From: Actinomycetes bacterium
Lineage (GTDB): Bacteria; Actinomycetota; Acidimicrobiia; Acidimicrobiales; JAJYXR01
Reading direction: 5' to 3'
Assembly (NCBI GenBank): GCA_021801795.1
Contig: JAJYXR010000027.1
Location: 1-64,000, forward strand
DNA length: 64,000 bases
In this document: positions 23,914 through 33,534 of the stretch, one piece after another
Layout: every line of letters starts with the position of its first letter
Position numbering within the stretch: position 1 is the stretch's first letter
Translations under genes and position numbers: made by a program
The notes under the pieces: generated by a model
What the model saw: the letters and a program-made list of their open reading frames with translations, nothing else
The model's database searches: none
Told to the model about the DNA's origin: nothing

Positions 23914-26172
23914 GTGCCGCGAACACCGTCCAGCCCCGGGACCCACGAGTGGGTCCCTGCAGACCTCGACCGCTTCTTCCACCCCCGCTCGGTCGCAGTG
24001 GTGGGAGCCTCTGATGCCGAGGGAAAGCCGAACACGGGCATAACCCGCCAGCTGAGGCGCTGGGCCGAGCACCATGGCGCATCCCTCTACCCGGTGAACC
24101 CCTCGCGCGACTCGGTTGACGGACTGCCGGCTGTGCCGTCGCTCGACGCTCTGGCAGGACTCCATGACCGGTTGGACGTGGTGGTGATCCTGGTGGGTGA
24201 CGTCGCTGGTGCGCTGGCCCAGGCCCTGGACGCGAAGGCCCGTTTCGCGGTGATCTTCGCGGCGGGGTACGCGGAGGTCGGTGGGGAGGGTGTCTCTGCC
24301 CAGGAGAGGCTGGCGGCGATGCTGGAGGGTTCCGACCTGCGCCTCCTCGGCCCGAACACGAACCTGAACGCGTTCGAGATGTTCCGTGAGGACCTTCAGG
24401 GACCGGCGCTCGCCCTCATCACCCAGAGCGGCCACCAGGGCCGCCCGGTGTTCCAGGCCCAGGAGATCGGCGTCAGGCTCGCCTACTGGGCTCCCACCGG
24501 GAACGAGGCGGACCTCGAGTTCGCCGATTTCGCCTCCTGGTTCGCCACCCGGCCCGAGGTGGGCGTGATCGCCTCGTACATGGAGGGTTTCAAGGACGGC
24601 GCCACCTTCCGGCTGGCTGCCGACCAGTGCATGGCCAGGCAGGTGCCGATCGTCATGGTGAAGGTAGGCCGCACCGAGCGCGGGAGCGCCATGGCCATGT
24701 CCCACACCGGCCACCTCACCGGATCGGACGCGGTCGTAGAGGGCGTCTTCCGCCAGCACGGTGTGATCCGGGTGGACGGGCTCGACGAGCTGGTCGACAC
24801 CGCGGCCATGCTCGCTCGCTCGGCACCGCCTGCGAGACGGCTGCCCGGTATCGGGGACCGACTCGACAGGCTGTCGCCTTCTCCACGTGGTGGGGTCTGC
24901 GTCTATTCGATCTCCGGTGGCACCAGCGCTCACATGGCTGATCTGTGCGAGAAGGCCGGCCTCGACCTACCCCAGCTCTCCGAGGCCACCCAGCGCCAGC
25001 TACACGAGTGGATACCACCATACCTGCAGGTCGCGAACCCGGTGGACAACGGCGGTCACCCCGTAGCGGACTGGCGGGGCCGGCGCATCCTGGAGACCAT
25101 CCTGGCCGACGATGCCGTAGATGTCCTCGTATGCCCCATAGCGGGGGCATTCCCTCCGCACTCCGATCACCTGGTAGCCGACCTGGTGGCAGTTGGGGCC
25201 ACCACGGACAAGCCGATATGCGTGATCTGGGGCTCACCTGCGGCCGACGAAGCCGCCTACCGTGAGGTCCTCCTACCCAGCGGGCTGCCGGTCTTCCGGA
25301 CCTTCTCGAACTGCATTGGTGCGCTGAAGGCCTACTTCGACTACCACGGACGGCGCCTCTCCTACCGGTCGCCCTTCAGGGAGCCGGCACCCGGGGAGGC
25401 ACAGGGCCCGCCGGTAGTCCACCGCCCTGCCACCACCCGCCGCGGAGTCAGACCTCTTCGGGGGGGATCCACGCTCCCGATGGCCCGAAGAGCGCGATCG
25501 GTCCTCCTGCCCGGAGCGACGCTCTCCGAGCGCGACTCGAAGCAGGTGCTCTCGGCCTACGGCATACCGGTCAGCCGCGACCTGCTGGTCGGTTCGGCAT
25601 CAGAGGCAGCCCGGGCTGGCACTTCGCTGGGATTCCCGGTGGTCATGAAGGTCTGCTCTGCTCAGATCGCCCATAAATCAGACCTCGGTCTGGTACAGGT
25701 GGGGGTGTCCTCCGCAGCAGAGGCACGTCGGACCTACCGATCGCTCGTCGAGAGAGCTGCCCGGCTGGCCCCGAAAGCCGATGTCGAGGGCGTGCTCGTC
25801 TCGGAGATGGTCGTCGGAGGGGTGGAGGCAGTGGTAGGGGTGGTCCAGGACGAGCTCTTCGGACCGGCGGTGATGGTAGGGCTCGGCGGTGTGCTGGTCG
25901 AGGTGCTCCAGGACATATCGGTGAGGGTCCCCCCGTTCGGACCCGACGAGGCCTACAGGATGCTCGGGGAGCTAAGGGGAAGGGCCCTGCTGGAGGGCGC
26001 GAGGGGAGGTCCGCCTCTAGATGTCGACACCCTCGCCGAGGCGGTGGTGCGCGTGGGACACCTCGCCAGCGATCTGGCAGATGAGATATCGGAACTGGAC
26101 GTGAACCCCCTTATGGTGATGCCACGCGGCGTCGTCGCCCTCGACGCGCTGGTAGTCTGCAGCCCGCGATGA
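23914..26172 (+). CDS. NDP-forming acyl-CoA synthetase (ACD type)
   Basis: 752 residues in one chain. There is a CoA-binding Rossmann domain (SVAVVGASDAEGKPNTG), a succinyl-CoA-ligase-like domain with the phospho-His motif AMSHTGHLTG and SISGGTSAHMADLCEKAG, then a C-terminal ATP-grasp domain (about 520-745; 'GFPVVMKVCSAQIAHKSDLG', ELDVNPLMVMP). It makes an acyl-CoA from acid, CoA and NTP with NDP release. In mycobacteria, ring-degradation acids are activated by AMP-forming FadD3, so an ACD enzyme under the cluster operator is an alternative solution. ATGA overlap with the Ltp gene downstream. Confidence 0.94.
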   Translation: MPRTPSSPGTHEWVPADLDRFFHPRSVAVVGASDAEGKPNTGITRQLRRWAEHHGASLYPVNPSRDSVDGLPAVPSLDALAGLHDRLDVVVILVGDVAGALAQALDAKARFAVIFAAGYAEVGGEGVSAQERLAAMLEGSDLRLLGPNTNLNAFEMFREDLQGPALALITQSGHQGRPVFQAQEIGVRLAYWAPTGNEADLEFADFASWFATRPEVGVIASYMEGFKDGATFRLAADQCMARQVPIVMVKVGRTERGSAMAMSHTGHLTGSDAVVEGVFRQHGVIRVDGLDELVDTAAMLARSAPPARRLPGIGDRLDRLSPSPRGGVCVYSISGGTSAHMADLCEKAGLDLPQLSEATQRQLHEWIPPYLQVANPVDNGGHPVADWRGRRILETILADDAVDVLVCPIAGAFPPHSDHLVADLVAVGATTDKPICVIWGSPAADEAAYREVLLPSGLPVFRTFSNCIGALKAYFDYHGRRLSYRSPFREPAPGEAQGPPVVHRPATTRRGVRPLRGGSTLPMARRARSVLLPGATLSERDSKQVLSAYGIPVSRDLLVGSASEAARAGTSLGFPVVMKVCSAQIAHKSDLGLVQVGVSSAAEARRTYRSLVERAARLAPKADVEGVLVSEMVVGGVEAVVGVVQDELFGPAVMVGLGGVLVEVLQDISVRVPPFGPDEAYRMLGELRGRALLEGARGGPPLDVDTLAEAVVRVGHLASDLADEISELDVNPLMVMPRGVVALDALVVCSPR

Positions 26173-27356
26173 GCAACCCGAAGGATCCCGGCGCCTCCTC
26201 CAGAGCAGGCCTGCTCCGCGACGCGACCGCGATCGTGGGCATCGCAGCCACCCCCTTTGCCAAGCACCTGGAGCCGACCGAAGCCGAGCTGGCCTGCCAG
26301 GCGATAGTCGACGCCTGCGCGGATGCTGGAGTGCATCCGTCGGAGATCGACGCGCTCTGCTCCTACACCATGGAGGAGACCGAGGAGATCGAGATTGCCC
26401 GGAACGTCGGCTGCGGCGAGGTGACCTTCTTCAGCCGCATCGGCTACGGCGGAGGCGCGGGATGCGGGACGGTGGGGCATGCAGCGATGGCAGTCGCCAC
26501 CGGCCAGGCCGAGGTGGCGGTCGCCTGGCGCTCACGCAAGCGCGGCTCGGGACCGAGGCCCTGGACGAACACCTCCTCCCAGCTACGAGTGCCCGGCCAG
26601 TGGACCAGGCCCTTCGGGCTGCTGAGGCCCGTGGACGAGATCGCGATGCTCACCCGGCGCTACATGCACGAGTACGGGGCCACACGCGACCACCTGGCGA
26701 ACATAGCGATCGCGGTGAGAAAGCACGCGAACCGGAACCCAGCCGCCATCATGCACGACCGACCTATGAGCCGTGAGGACTACATGGATGCACGCTGGGT
26801 CTCCGAGCCACTCTGCCTCTTCGATAACTGCCTGGAGACCGACGGCGCTCTCGCATGCGTGGTGGTCTCTGCGGAGCGGGCACGCGACCTGCGGCAGCCA
26901 CCGGTCTACATCCATGCGTTCGCCCAGGGGCTCCCACCGGAGCACCAGACCATGGTGAACTACTTCTGCGACGACCCGCTGACCGGGCCAGCATGGGCCT
27001 GCGCCAGGCGTCTGTGGGCGAATGCAGACTTCGGACCACAGGATGTCGACGTTGCACAGATCTACGACGCCTTCACCCCGCTCATCCTCCTGTCCCTGGA
27101 GGGCTATGGCTTCGTAGAACGCGGTGAGGCGCCATCCTTCAGCGACGGCGGGAACCTCGAGTGGCCAGGGGGAGCCCTGCCGGTGAACACCTCCGGCGGA
27201 GGGCTGTCCGAAGCCTACATACACGGCTTCAACCTGATAGCCGAAGGAGTGCGCCAGATGCGGGGAACTTCCACCAGCCAGGTGGATGGTGCCGAGACCT
27301 GCCTGGTGACATCCGGCGAAGGTGTCCCTACTAGCGCGCTGCTGCTGAGGCGCTGA
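26169..27356 (+). CDS. Thiolase-fold lipid-transfer protein (Ltp-type)
   Basis: 395 residues, ATG overlapping the synthetase stop. Thiolase-like core: ATAIVGIAATPFAKH, GYGGGAGCGTVGHAAMAVAT (a Cys is present near the active-site loop), and 'LPVNTSGGGLSEAYIHGFNL' at the C-terminus. It is followed by a DUF35 gene, forming the second Ltp/DUF35 module. The expected role is retro-aldol or thiolytic cleavage of a CoA ester. It is in the operon synthetase-Ltp-DUF35 controlled by operator A. Confidence 0.9.
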   Translation: MSNPKDPGASSRAGLLRDATAIVGIAATPFAKHLEPTEAELACQAIVDACADAGVHPSEIDALCSYTMEETEEIEIARNVGCGEVTFFSRIGYGGGAGCGTVGHAAMAVATGQAEVAVAWRSRKRGSGPRPWTNTSSQLRVPGQWTRPFGLLRPVDEIAMLTRRYMHEYGATRDHLANIAIAVRKHANRNPAAIMHDRPMSREDYMDARWVSEPLCLFDNCLETDGALACVVVSAERARDLRQPPVYIHAFAQGLPPEHQTMVNYFCDDPLTGPAWACARRLWANADFGPQDVDVAQIYDAFTPLILLSLEGYGFVERGEAPSFSDGGNLEWPGGALPVNTSGGGLSEAYIHGFNLIAEGVRQMRGTSTSQVDGAETCLVTSGEGVPTSALLLRR

Positions 27357-27410
27357 GGGCGATCGATCGTGGCGTCGCCAGAACCGCCCCAGCCCCGAAG
27401 GAGGCAATCT

Positions 27411-27461
27411 GTGACCTTGGTCGCTGCTGCCTATGAGAAGGCTGGCCGCCCGTGGCTCTGA
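27411..27461 (+). CDS. Possible 16-codon leader ORF
   Basis: GTG preceded by AAGGAGG with ideal spacing opens VTLVAAAYEKAGRPWL and stops at TGA, overlapping the DUF35 GTG start. The strong ribosome-binding site and overlap suggest translational coupling into DUF35. It could also be the relic of a longer N-terminus after a frameshift. Confidence 0.4.
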   Translation: MTLVAAAYEKAGRPWL

Positions 27462-27925
27462 GCGCCGATGGATGGATGCTGCCGGTCGTCGACGAGGACG
27501 GCGAGGGATTCTGGGAAGGCACCCTCGCGGGTGAGCTCAGGATGCAGGCCTGCGGATCCTGTGGGGCAATGCGGTTCCCCCCGCGCCCCATGTGCCCGCG
27601 GTGCCAATCGACGGAGCGGCTCTGGCAGCGCGTCTCGGGCCAGGCGACCCTCTGGTCGTTCGTCGTGGCCCACCCGCCCTTACTGCCCGCCTACGCCGCG
27701 ATAGCTCCCTACCCAGTGGTCGTCGTCTCCCTGGTCGAGGACCCGAGGCTGCGCCTGGTAGGCAACGTACTGGACACGCCCGACGGACCGATCAACCAGG
27801 TTGATCCTGCCACGCTCCGGATCGGCGAGCCCCTCGGCGTGGTCTTCGCTCCGATGGTAGGCCAGGATGGTACCGAGATCGCCGTCCCCCGGTGGCTGCG
27901 ATCCTCTCCGGTGAACGGCTCCTGA
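27452..27925 (+). CDS. DUF35 zinc-ribbon OB-fold protein
   Basis: 157 residues, GTG start. The zinc ribbon QACGSCGAMRFPPRPMCPRC has two C-x2-C knuckles; an OB-fold follows (QATLWSFVVAHPPLLPAYAA, 'GEPLGVVFAPM'). It is the partner of the preceding Ltp protein. DUF35 proteins bind acyl-CoA and are needed for Ltp activity in cholesterol catabolism. Last gene of the synthetase operon. Confidence 0.92.
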   Translation: MALSADGWMLPVVDEDGEGFWEGTLAGELRMQACGSCGAMRFPPRPMCPRCQSTERLWQRVSGQATLWSFVVAHPPLLPAYAAIAPYPVVVVSLVEDPRLRLVGNVLDTPDGPINQVDPATLRIGEPLGVVFAPMVGQDGTEIAVPRWLRSSPVNGS

Positions 27926-28036
27926 GGCCACCGGCTCCCCGGTCACCGGCTCTCCACCACCGGCTCCCCGCCAGGGCCCAGCGGTGCCCTCATGTGTTCA
28001 TCCGGAGCCACTGGGGCCCGGATGAAGCTGGCGAAC

Positions 28037-28237
28037 CTACTGGTGCGCCCCATGATCGAGCTGGTGCTCGTGAAGAAGCTTCACGTAGGCGGCAATCCGC
28101 TTCCCCTGCTCCGCGGCTCTCAGCTCCGAGGTCACGTCACGCCGACCGGCCGCGAGGGTAACGGCATCCGCAACCACCATACCGGCAACTGCCGCCACCA
28201 CCAAGGCTATGAGGGCTACACGCCTGACACCTCCCAC
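28037..28237 (-). CDS. Small membrane protein candidate
   Basis: Up to 66 residues, GTG start with a weak ribosome-binding site. One hydrophobic helix (RVALIALVVAAVAGMVVADA) is followed by a charged helical tail (SELRAAEQGKRIAAYVKLLH). Codon third positions are GC-rich on this strand. It lies about 80 bp downstream of the acyl-CoA dehydrogenase gene in the same direction. Function unknown. The surrounding 27926-28317 gap otherwise contains only caccggctcccc-type repeats near 27930-27970. Confidence 0.42.
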   Translation of the reverse strand: MGGVRRVALIALVVAAVAGMVVADAVTLAAGRRDVTSELRAAEQGKRIAAYVKLLHEHQLDHGAHQ

Positions 28238-28317
28238 AGTTCCGAGGTTACCAAACGAGCCTCGCAGTTCCACGACCTCGGGCGGTTCCCTGGATCGCCA
28301 GAGGTCAGCCGGATCGC

Positions 28318-29319
28318 TCAGAGTGCTGCGGCCACGGCCTCGGCCAGGGCAGCTCGGGGACCCACGCTGCAGCTGAGAGTCCGCGCCCGCTTCAGGTAGA
28401 GATGGGCCGGCAGCTCCCATGTGAAGCCGATGCCACCGTGGACCTGTATGCAGTCCCTCGCGTTGGCCTCCGCTGCCCGGGTGCCGAGCAGCACGGCCGC
28501 AGGCACGAGTAGGGCTGGATCCTCCGGCCCCTGCCCGTCGAGTGCCGCACAGGCATACCACAGCGCACACCTGGCTTCCTCCACGCGCACCAGCATGTCC
28601 GCACAGATGTGCTTCAGGGCCTGGAAGGAGCCGATCGGCCTGCCGAACTGATGCCGCTGTTTGGCGTAACCGACCGCCATCTCCAGACTGGCCGCCGCTA
28701 TCCCCACGCACAGGGATGCGGCCAGGACGGCGGACTCCACCTGCCAGCGTCTGGCCTCTGCCGGTCCGCCGACCACCTCGCTAGGTGGAAGCTCCTCGAC
28801 GCGCCACAGTGGCGTGAGCGGGTCGACCGTCCGCGCGATGCGCTCGGCGCCTACCTCTGATACCTCCATGAGCCCGACGGTCTCGCCGTCGACCACCACC
28901 AGCGAGTCGCAGACCCCCAGGTGCTCCACCAGCGGACCTCGAGCGCCCGACCGCGCAGCTTCCTTCGATACCACGAGAAGGGCCACCCGTCTCCTTCCCT
29001 CGCGCGCGCCGAGTGATACCGGGCCACCGAGAAGGCTGGCCGCCAGCTCGGTACCAATGAGGGGCCCCGGTAGGAGGGCTCTGCCCAGCTCCTCGAAGAC
29101 CACCGCAGCAGCCAGGGTGCCCAGCTCGAGTCCCCCATCGCGTCGAGGCGCCCTGATGCCGAAGACCCCCGCATCGGCCAGCAGCGTCCATGACCCGGGC
29201 ATCACCACGTCGTCAGCCCCCTCGCGCTCTGTCATGGCATCGATGGGAAGCTGCTCTTCGCAGAGGCGCCTGATGGCTTCGGCGAAGGCCTCCTCGTCCT
29301 CGGAGAGCCCGAAGTGCAT
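28318..29319 (-). CDS. Acyl-CoA dehydrogenase, small/partner subunit
   Basis: 333 residues from the ATG overlapping the upstream stop (TGATG). ACAD motifs: 'QRHQFGRPIGSFQALKHICA' and 'IQVHGGIGFTWELPAHLYLK'. The middle beta domain is shortened and degenerate, as in the weaker partner of heterotetrameric ACADs. Next to a full ACAD, it probably forms an alpha2-beta2 enzyme of the FadE26/27 or FadE28/29 kind that dehydrogenates bulky steroid CoA esters. Confidence 0.92.
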   Translation of the reverse strand: MHFGLSEDEEAFAEAIRRLCEEQLPIDAMTEREGADDVVMPGSWTLLADAGVFGIRAPRRDGGLELGTLAAAVVFEELGRALLPGPLIGTELAASLLGGPVSLGAREGRRRVALLVVSKEAARSGARGPLVEHLGVCDSLVVVDGETVGLMEVSEVGAERIARTVDPLTPLWRVEELPPSEVVGGPAEARRWQVESAVLAASLCVGIAAASLEMAVGYAKQRHQFGRPIGSFQALKHICADMLVRVEEARCALWYACAALDGQGPEDPALLVPAAVLLGTRAAEANARDCIQVHGGIGFTWELPAHLYLKRARTLSCSVGPRAALAEAVAAAL

Positions 29320-30488
29320 CAGCTTCCTCCCCGCGCAGACGATGGCTCCTTGGGCAGTCCGAGCACCCGTTCTGCGAGGATGTTCCGTTGGATCTGCGAT
29401 GTTCCTGCCGCGATGGTACGTGAGAGGCTGTTCAGCCAGGTATCTGCTGCCGGGCCCCATACCAGGCCGTCGGCACCTATCAGGTCCATCCACACGTCGG
29501 CAATGCGCTTCCTCAGCTCGGAGAAGGCGAGCTTGAACACGCTGCCGCCTATCCCCGGCACTCCCGAGCGGCTGGCTTCGGTGACGTTACGACGGGTCAG
29601 TGCCGACAGTGCCTCCAGCTCGGCTGCCAGCTCGCCCAGGATCCGCCGGACCGCGGGGTCGTCGAAGGCCCCGACACGCCTGGCCTCGCTAGCCAGCTCA
29701 CGCACCAGCTCCCGGGATTCCAGGAGCTCCCCCACGAAGGCAGTCCCTCGCTCGAATGCGAAGGTGACCATCGCGACCCGCCAGCCGTCGTCCTGCGCAC
29801 CGATCCTGTTCGAAACCGGTATGCGAACCTCGTCGAGGAACAGCTCTGCGAACTCCCTGGAGCCGGTCACCGTGCGAAGCGGTCGTACCTCCACCCCGGC
29901 CAGGTCCATGGGCATCGCCAGCCAGGTGATCCCCCTGTGGCGGCTCTCCTCGGTGCCAGTGCGTACCAGCAGCTCGCACATATCGGCGCACTCGGCATGA
30001 GAGGTCCATATCTTCTGCCCCGTCACCACGTACTCCTCACCGTCCAGCACGGCGCGCGTCCTCATCGCCGCCAGGTCGCTGCCCGCATCGGGTTCCGAGA
30101 AGCCCTGGCACCAGACCTCTTCGCCCCGCAGTATCGGGGGCAGGTAGCGGGTCCGCTGCTCGGGAGTCCCTTCAGCGATGATGGTCGGTCCGGCATGGAG
30201 TAGCCCCACGAAGCCCACGCCTACGTAGGGTGCCTGTGCTCTAACCATCTCCTCCAGGAACACCAGCTGCTCCACCGGTGACGCGCCGCGGCCCCCGCTG
30301 TCGGCCGGCCAGTCGATGCCCGCGTATCCTGCGTCATAGAGCATTCGCTGCCAGGTCATGTCGTAGGCTCGCCTGGCTTTCCAATCCGAGGCATCCGGCG
30401 GCTCCCCTATGGCCGCCACCGCCACTTCCAGCCAGGATCTGAGCTCCAGGCGGAAAGCCTCCTCCTCGGGGCTGTAGCTGAGGTCCAC
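29319..30488 (-). CDS. Acyl-CoA dehydrogenase, catalytic-type subunit
   Basis: 389 residues, GTG start (DLSYSPEEEAF). FAD and substrate motifs: EVWCQGFSEPDAGSDLAAM, 'VVTGQKIWTSHAECADMC' and AAGTSQIQRNILAERVLG. The MCAD-type Glu in the YEGT motif is Ala here; the Glu of FAFERGTAF is where isovaleryl-CoA-dehydrogenase-like enzymes keep their base. It overlaps its smaller partner gene. Operon: amidohydrolase-ACAD-ACAD, downstream of operator B. Confidence 0.95.
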   Translation of the reverse strand: MDLSYSPEEEAFRLELRSWLEVAVAAIGEPPDASDWKARRAYDMTWQRMLYDAGYAGIDWPADSGGRGASPVEQLVFLEEMVRAQAPYVGVGFVGLLHAGPTIIAEGTPEQRTRYLPPILRGEEVWCQGFSEPDAGSDLAAMRTRAVLDGEEYVVTGQKIWTSHAECADMCELLVRTGTEESRHRGITWLAMPMDLAGVEVRPLRTVTGSREFAELFLDEVRIPVSNRIGAQDDGWRVAMVTFAFERGTAFVGELLESRELVRELASEARRVGAFDDPAVRRILGELAAELEALSALTRRNVTEASRSGVPGIGGSVFKLAFSELRKRIADVWMDLIGADGLVWGPAADTWLNSLSRTIAAGTSQIQRNILAERVLGLPKEPSSARGGS

Positions 30489-30536
30489 TTTGAATCCAGA
30501 GCGATCCGGTAGCCGAGAACCTGGGGGGCTCGCCGA

Positions 30537-31781
30537 TCAGGCTGGGGATGGCTCGAGGTCTTCGAGCCCGAATAGGCTGATCGCGTTGCCACGCACGATC
30601 TTGTAGCGGTCCTCGGCGCTCAGGTGAGCCATCTGGCGCTCCGCGATCTCGCGGGTGTGGGGCCATGTGGAGTCCGAGTGGGGGTAGTCGGATTCGTAGG
30701 TGATGTTATCGACCCCGATCTCCTCCACCGACCGCAGACCGTGTGCGTCGTCGAAGAAGCAGCCGAAGATCTGGCGTCTGAAGTAAGTAGAGGGCGGGTC
30801 AGGCACCTTGTCCGCGACGCCTCCCCATGCCCTGTTCTCCTCCCACACCCGGTCCGCGCGTTCGAGAATGTATGGGATCCAGCCGATCTGGCCTTCGGAG
30901 TACGCGAGCTTCAGGCTCGGGAACCTTACCAGCACCCCGGAGAACAGGAAGTCGACCACGGAGAAGGTGGCGTTCGTGTGGGTAAGGGTGGAACCGACCG
31001 CCGGAGGGGCGTCGGATGAGGTCGAGGGCATCTTCGATGACGAGCCGATGTGCATGCACACCACGGTGCCGGTCTCAGAGCAGGCCTCGAAGAACGGGTC
31101 CCAGTAGCCGTCGGGATCGTGAACGGAGGGAAGGCCGAGGAACGGTGGTATCTCGCTGAAGCAGACGGCACGCACGCCTCTCGAAGCGTTGCGCCTGACC
31201 TCCTCTGCTGCGAGGCCGGCATCCCAGAGCGGGATGAGGCAGAGCGGCACCAACCGCCCACCGGACTCACCGCACCACTCCTCCACCATCCAGTCGTTGT
31301 AGGCCCTCACGCAAAGGAGGGCCAGCTCGCGGTCCTTGGCCTCCAAGAAGGTCTGCCCACAGAATCGTGGGAAGGTGGGGAAGCAGAGTGAGGCCTGCAG
31401 CCAGTTCACATCCATGTCCTCCAGCCGTGGCTTCACCTGATAGGCACCCGCGCGCATGTCCTCATAGGTGATCCCGCTCATGGTCACCAGCTCCCGCTCG
31501 ATGCCCGCGGCGGCGTCCAGGCGCAGCAGCGGACGCCGGAGGTCCTCGTAGTGCCACCAGTCGGTGGCTACCCCCTCGGTGCCGGGCTTCACCGTGAGCC
31601 GGCCGCCGACGAAGGTGATCTCGCCCATCGGGGCCCGCACTATCCGGGGACCGACCTGCGCGTACTTCGCAGGGAGCCGGTCGGTCCACACGTCAGGCGG
31701 CTCTACTACATGGTCATCCACCGACACGATCCAGGGGATAGCCGGCCGGGTGGTTTCAGCGTCGACGTTAGCCTCGGTCAC
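30537..31781 (-). CDS. Amidohydrolase (amidohydro_2 family)
   Basis: 414 residues, GTG start. The PF04909 layout is visible: SVDDHVVEPPDVWTDRLP at the N-terminus, ETGTVVCMHIGSSSKMPSTS with a metal His, and DNITYESDYPHSDSTWP with the C-terminal Asp and His. The family includes decarboxylases and hydrolases such as ACMSD. The first metal motif is DDH rather than D-x-H-x-H, typical of a large actinobacterial subgroup found with fatty-acid or sterol genes. First gene after operator B, which lies 18 bp upstream. Confidence 0.92.
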   Translation of the reverse strand: MTEANVDAETTRPAIPWIVSVDDHVVEPPDVWTDRLPAKYAQVGPRIVRAPMGEITFVGGRLTVKPGTEGVATDWWHYEDLRRPLLRLDAAAGIERELVTMSGITYEDMRAGAYQVKPRLEDMDVNWLQASLCFPTFPRFCGQTFLEAKDRELALLCVRAYNDWMVEEWCGESGGRLVPLCLIPLWDAGLAAEEVRRNASRGVRAVCFSEIPPFLGLPSVHDPDGYWDPFFEACSETGTVVCMHIGSSSKMPSTSSDAPPAVGSTLTHTNATFSVVDFLFSGVLVRFPSLKLAYSEGQIGWIPYILERADRVWEENRAWGGVADKVPDPPSTYFRRQIFGCFFDDAHGLRSVEEIGVDNITYESDYPHSDSTWPHTREIAERQMAHLSAEDRYKIVRGNAISLFGLEDLEPSPA

Positions 31782-31799
31782 ATCACCAGCATAGCCCTA

Positions 31800-31820
31800 T
31801 TTCTGACGCTACGTCAGAAA
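31800..31820. promoter_or_regulatory. Operator site B (21-bp perfect inverted repeat)
   Basis: Arms TTTCTGACG and CGTCAGAAA are perfectly complementary around CTA. It lies 18 bp upstream of the amidohydrolase GTG. The best of the five sites and the reference for the motif. Confidence 0.85.
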
Positions 31821-31844
31821 GTTACCGGTTGGGCTGGCTGCCTC

Positions 31845-33377
31845 TCAGGCAGGTCCCGCGCTAGGTGCGTAGACCGGAGGAGGGTACGCGCCAGGGTCTA
31901 CCTGACCCGGCTGAGCCTGCGCCGGTGGCACAGCGGGAGGGTAGTAACCAGATGCCTGCCCAGGGGGTGGGTACGCGGGCGGTGGCGGGGGTATGGGCGA
32001 TCCCGAGGCAGGCGGCGGGTACTGGACCTGGGGTTCGGGAGCGTACACAGGCTGAGACTGGGGAATGTAGGGCGGCGGCGTGCCGTTGCCCACTCCGGCG
32101 CCCGCGCCGTTTCCGTACCCGTTACCCGTCCCGGCCCCGGCACCATCGCCGTTGCCGTATCCTGCCCCCACCCCGGTACCGTTACCGTTGCCGTTACCGT
32201 TGCCGTATCCTGCGCCCACTCCGTTGCCGTTGCCGTTGGACATGGCTGGCGCGGGTTCCTCGGGCCGACTCGCAGCGCCGGGAGCCCCAACAGGTGAGGG
32301 CTCCAGGTGGTCACCTGCTCGGTCGCCTGCGCTACCGGCCTCCATCGACTCCGCGACGATGCGGGCCGCTGCAGCCTTGCGCATCTCGTCCATATGCGGA
32401 CTCAGATGCTTCCCTACCGCTGCAGCTATGCGCTTATGGCCCTCGTCGCCCGGGTAGACGCCGTCGGCCAGGTCGGAAGGGGTGACGACGGTGCCTCCTT
32501 CGACCAGGTAGATCTTCGAGTCCCCAGCCGCCATCAGCTCGTGAATGGTCTCCTCCATCGCTATGCGCAGGTCCGCGAGCGTCCAGCCCAGGCGGTTCTG
32601 CACCTCCTCTGCCTCCGGTCGGAGCAACGGGCTCACCACCACCACAGGAACATCGGGGTGCCCACCGCGGACGATGGTAAGGAACGCTCTGAGACCTTCG
32701 GAGAGCAGCCCCGGGGTATGGGGAATGCGGTTCCAGCAGTTCATGCCATAAGCAATGCTGATGGCCTCTGCAGGTGTGTCGGCAAGCGTGGCAGCAGAGA
32801 AGGTCTCGCCACGGGCCGAACCCGCATAACCCATGTTACAGACGTCGAGACCCAGCTTGCGCCCTACTACCGCTGGCCAGGACATTGACGGTGACGACGC
32901 CAGCCAGCCCTGGGTGACGGCATCCCCGTAGGCCAGCCACCGGGGCGTTCTGGGAGCAGGCTCTATCGAACCAGCACAGCCCGTGACGGACAGTATCGTG
33001 GGCCGCATCGCCTCGGGCAGGTACACCGTCACCGGACGCTGGGGTTCACCGGAGAGCTCCAGCTGGGCGACCCCCTCACCCAGCGTCGCCTCGACCTCGG
33101 ACAGCTTCTGACCATTCCGGAAAGCAGCGAATGTGCACCCCGCGCCTTCCCCCCGGTAACCGAAGTTCACCGAGGTGGTCTCATAGCGAATCTCCACCCC
33201 CCGGGCATCCCCGACGAACTCCAGGCGAAGGCCTACTGGCAGTGTCGCGGCAGACCAGACGTCGTTGGGAAGATGGTCCATGTCGACCGGATTGGCGCGA
33301 GGGTAGGTGGCGTCGGCTATGGCCTGGAAGATCGTCCCACGGAGGAACGGCTCTGGCTGCTCGGGACGGCTACTCAC
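31845..33377 (-). CDS. SGNH-fold protein with apparently inactivated catalytic site and repeat tail
   Basis: 510 residues. The order of blocks follows the SGNH/GDSL esterase fold: an N-terminal beta-sandwich (about 1-140), [11 protein letters not shown] where block I should read [16 protein letters not shown] (Gly block), [16 protein letters not shown] (Asn block) and [17 protein letters not shown] where the catalytic D-x2-H-P reads D-x2-Y-P. The nucleophilic Ser (Ala) and the base His (Tyr) are both replaced, so ordinary esterase activity is unlikely. After residue 355 comes a GNGNG-rich stretch and then a Pro/Tyr/Gln-rich tail. It is on the same strand as the ACADs upstream. Confidence 0.88.
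   Translation of the reverse strand: MSSRPEQPEPFLRGTIFQAIADATYPRANPVDMDHLPNDVWSAATLPVGLRLEFVGDARGVEIRYETTSVNFGYRGEGAGCTFAAFRNGQKLSEVEATLGEGVAQLELSGEPQRPVTVYLPEAMRPTILSVTGCAGSIEPAPRTPRWLAYGDAVTQGWLASSPSMSWPAVVGRKLGLDVCNMGYAGSARGETFSAATLADTPAEAISIAYGMNCWNRIPHTPGLLSEGLRAFLTIVRGGHPDVPVVVVSPLLRPEAEEVQNRLGWTLADLRIAMEETIHELMAAGDSKIYLVEGGTVVTPSDLADGVYPGDEGHKRIAAAVGKHLSPHMDEMRKAAAARIVAESMEAGSAGDRAGDHLEPSPVGAPGAASRPEEPAPAMSNGNGNGVGAGYGNGNGNGNGTGVGAGYGNGDGAGAGTGNGYGNGAGAGVGNGTPPPYIPQSQPVYAPEPQVQYPPPASGSPIPPPPPAYPPPGQASGYYPPAVPPAQAQPGQVDPGAYPPPVYAPSAGPA
32075..32245. repeat. Degenerate GN/GA-coding repeat
   Basis: 6-12-bp units of the ccgttgccgtta type encode about 55 residues of Gly, Asn, Ala and Tyr in the SGNH-like protein, between the enzyme-like domain and the Pro-rich tail. 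Confidence 0.85.
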
Positions 33378-33534
33378 CTCTTCACCCCCCGCTCTTCGAC
33401 ATTGGACACGGTGTTCCCCACCTGGCCACTCCCTGCTAGCGACACCACCGCTCTGCGATGGCTGTCATCAGTCTACGACCTCACCGCCGCTTTGGCTAGA
33501 GCGATGAGTGAGATTTCTGCTCTTTGGAGTGAAA

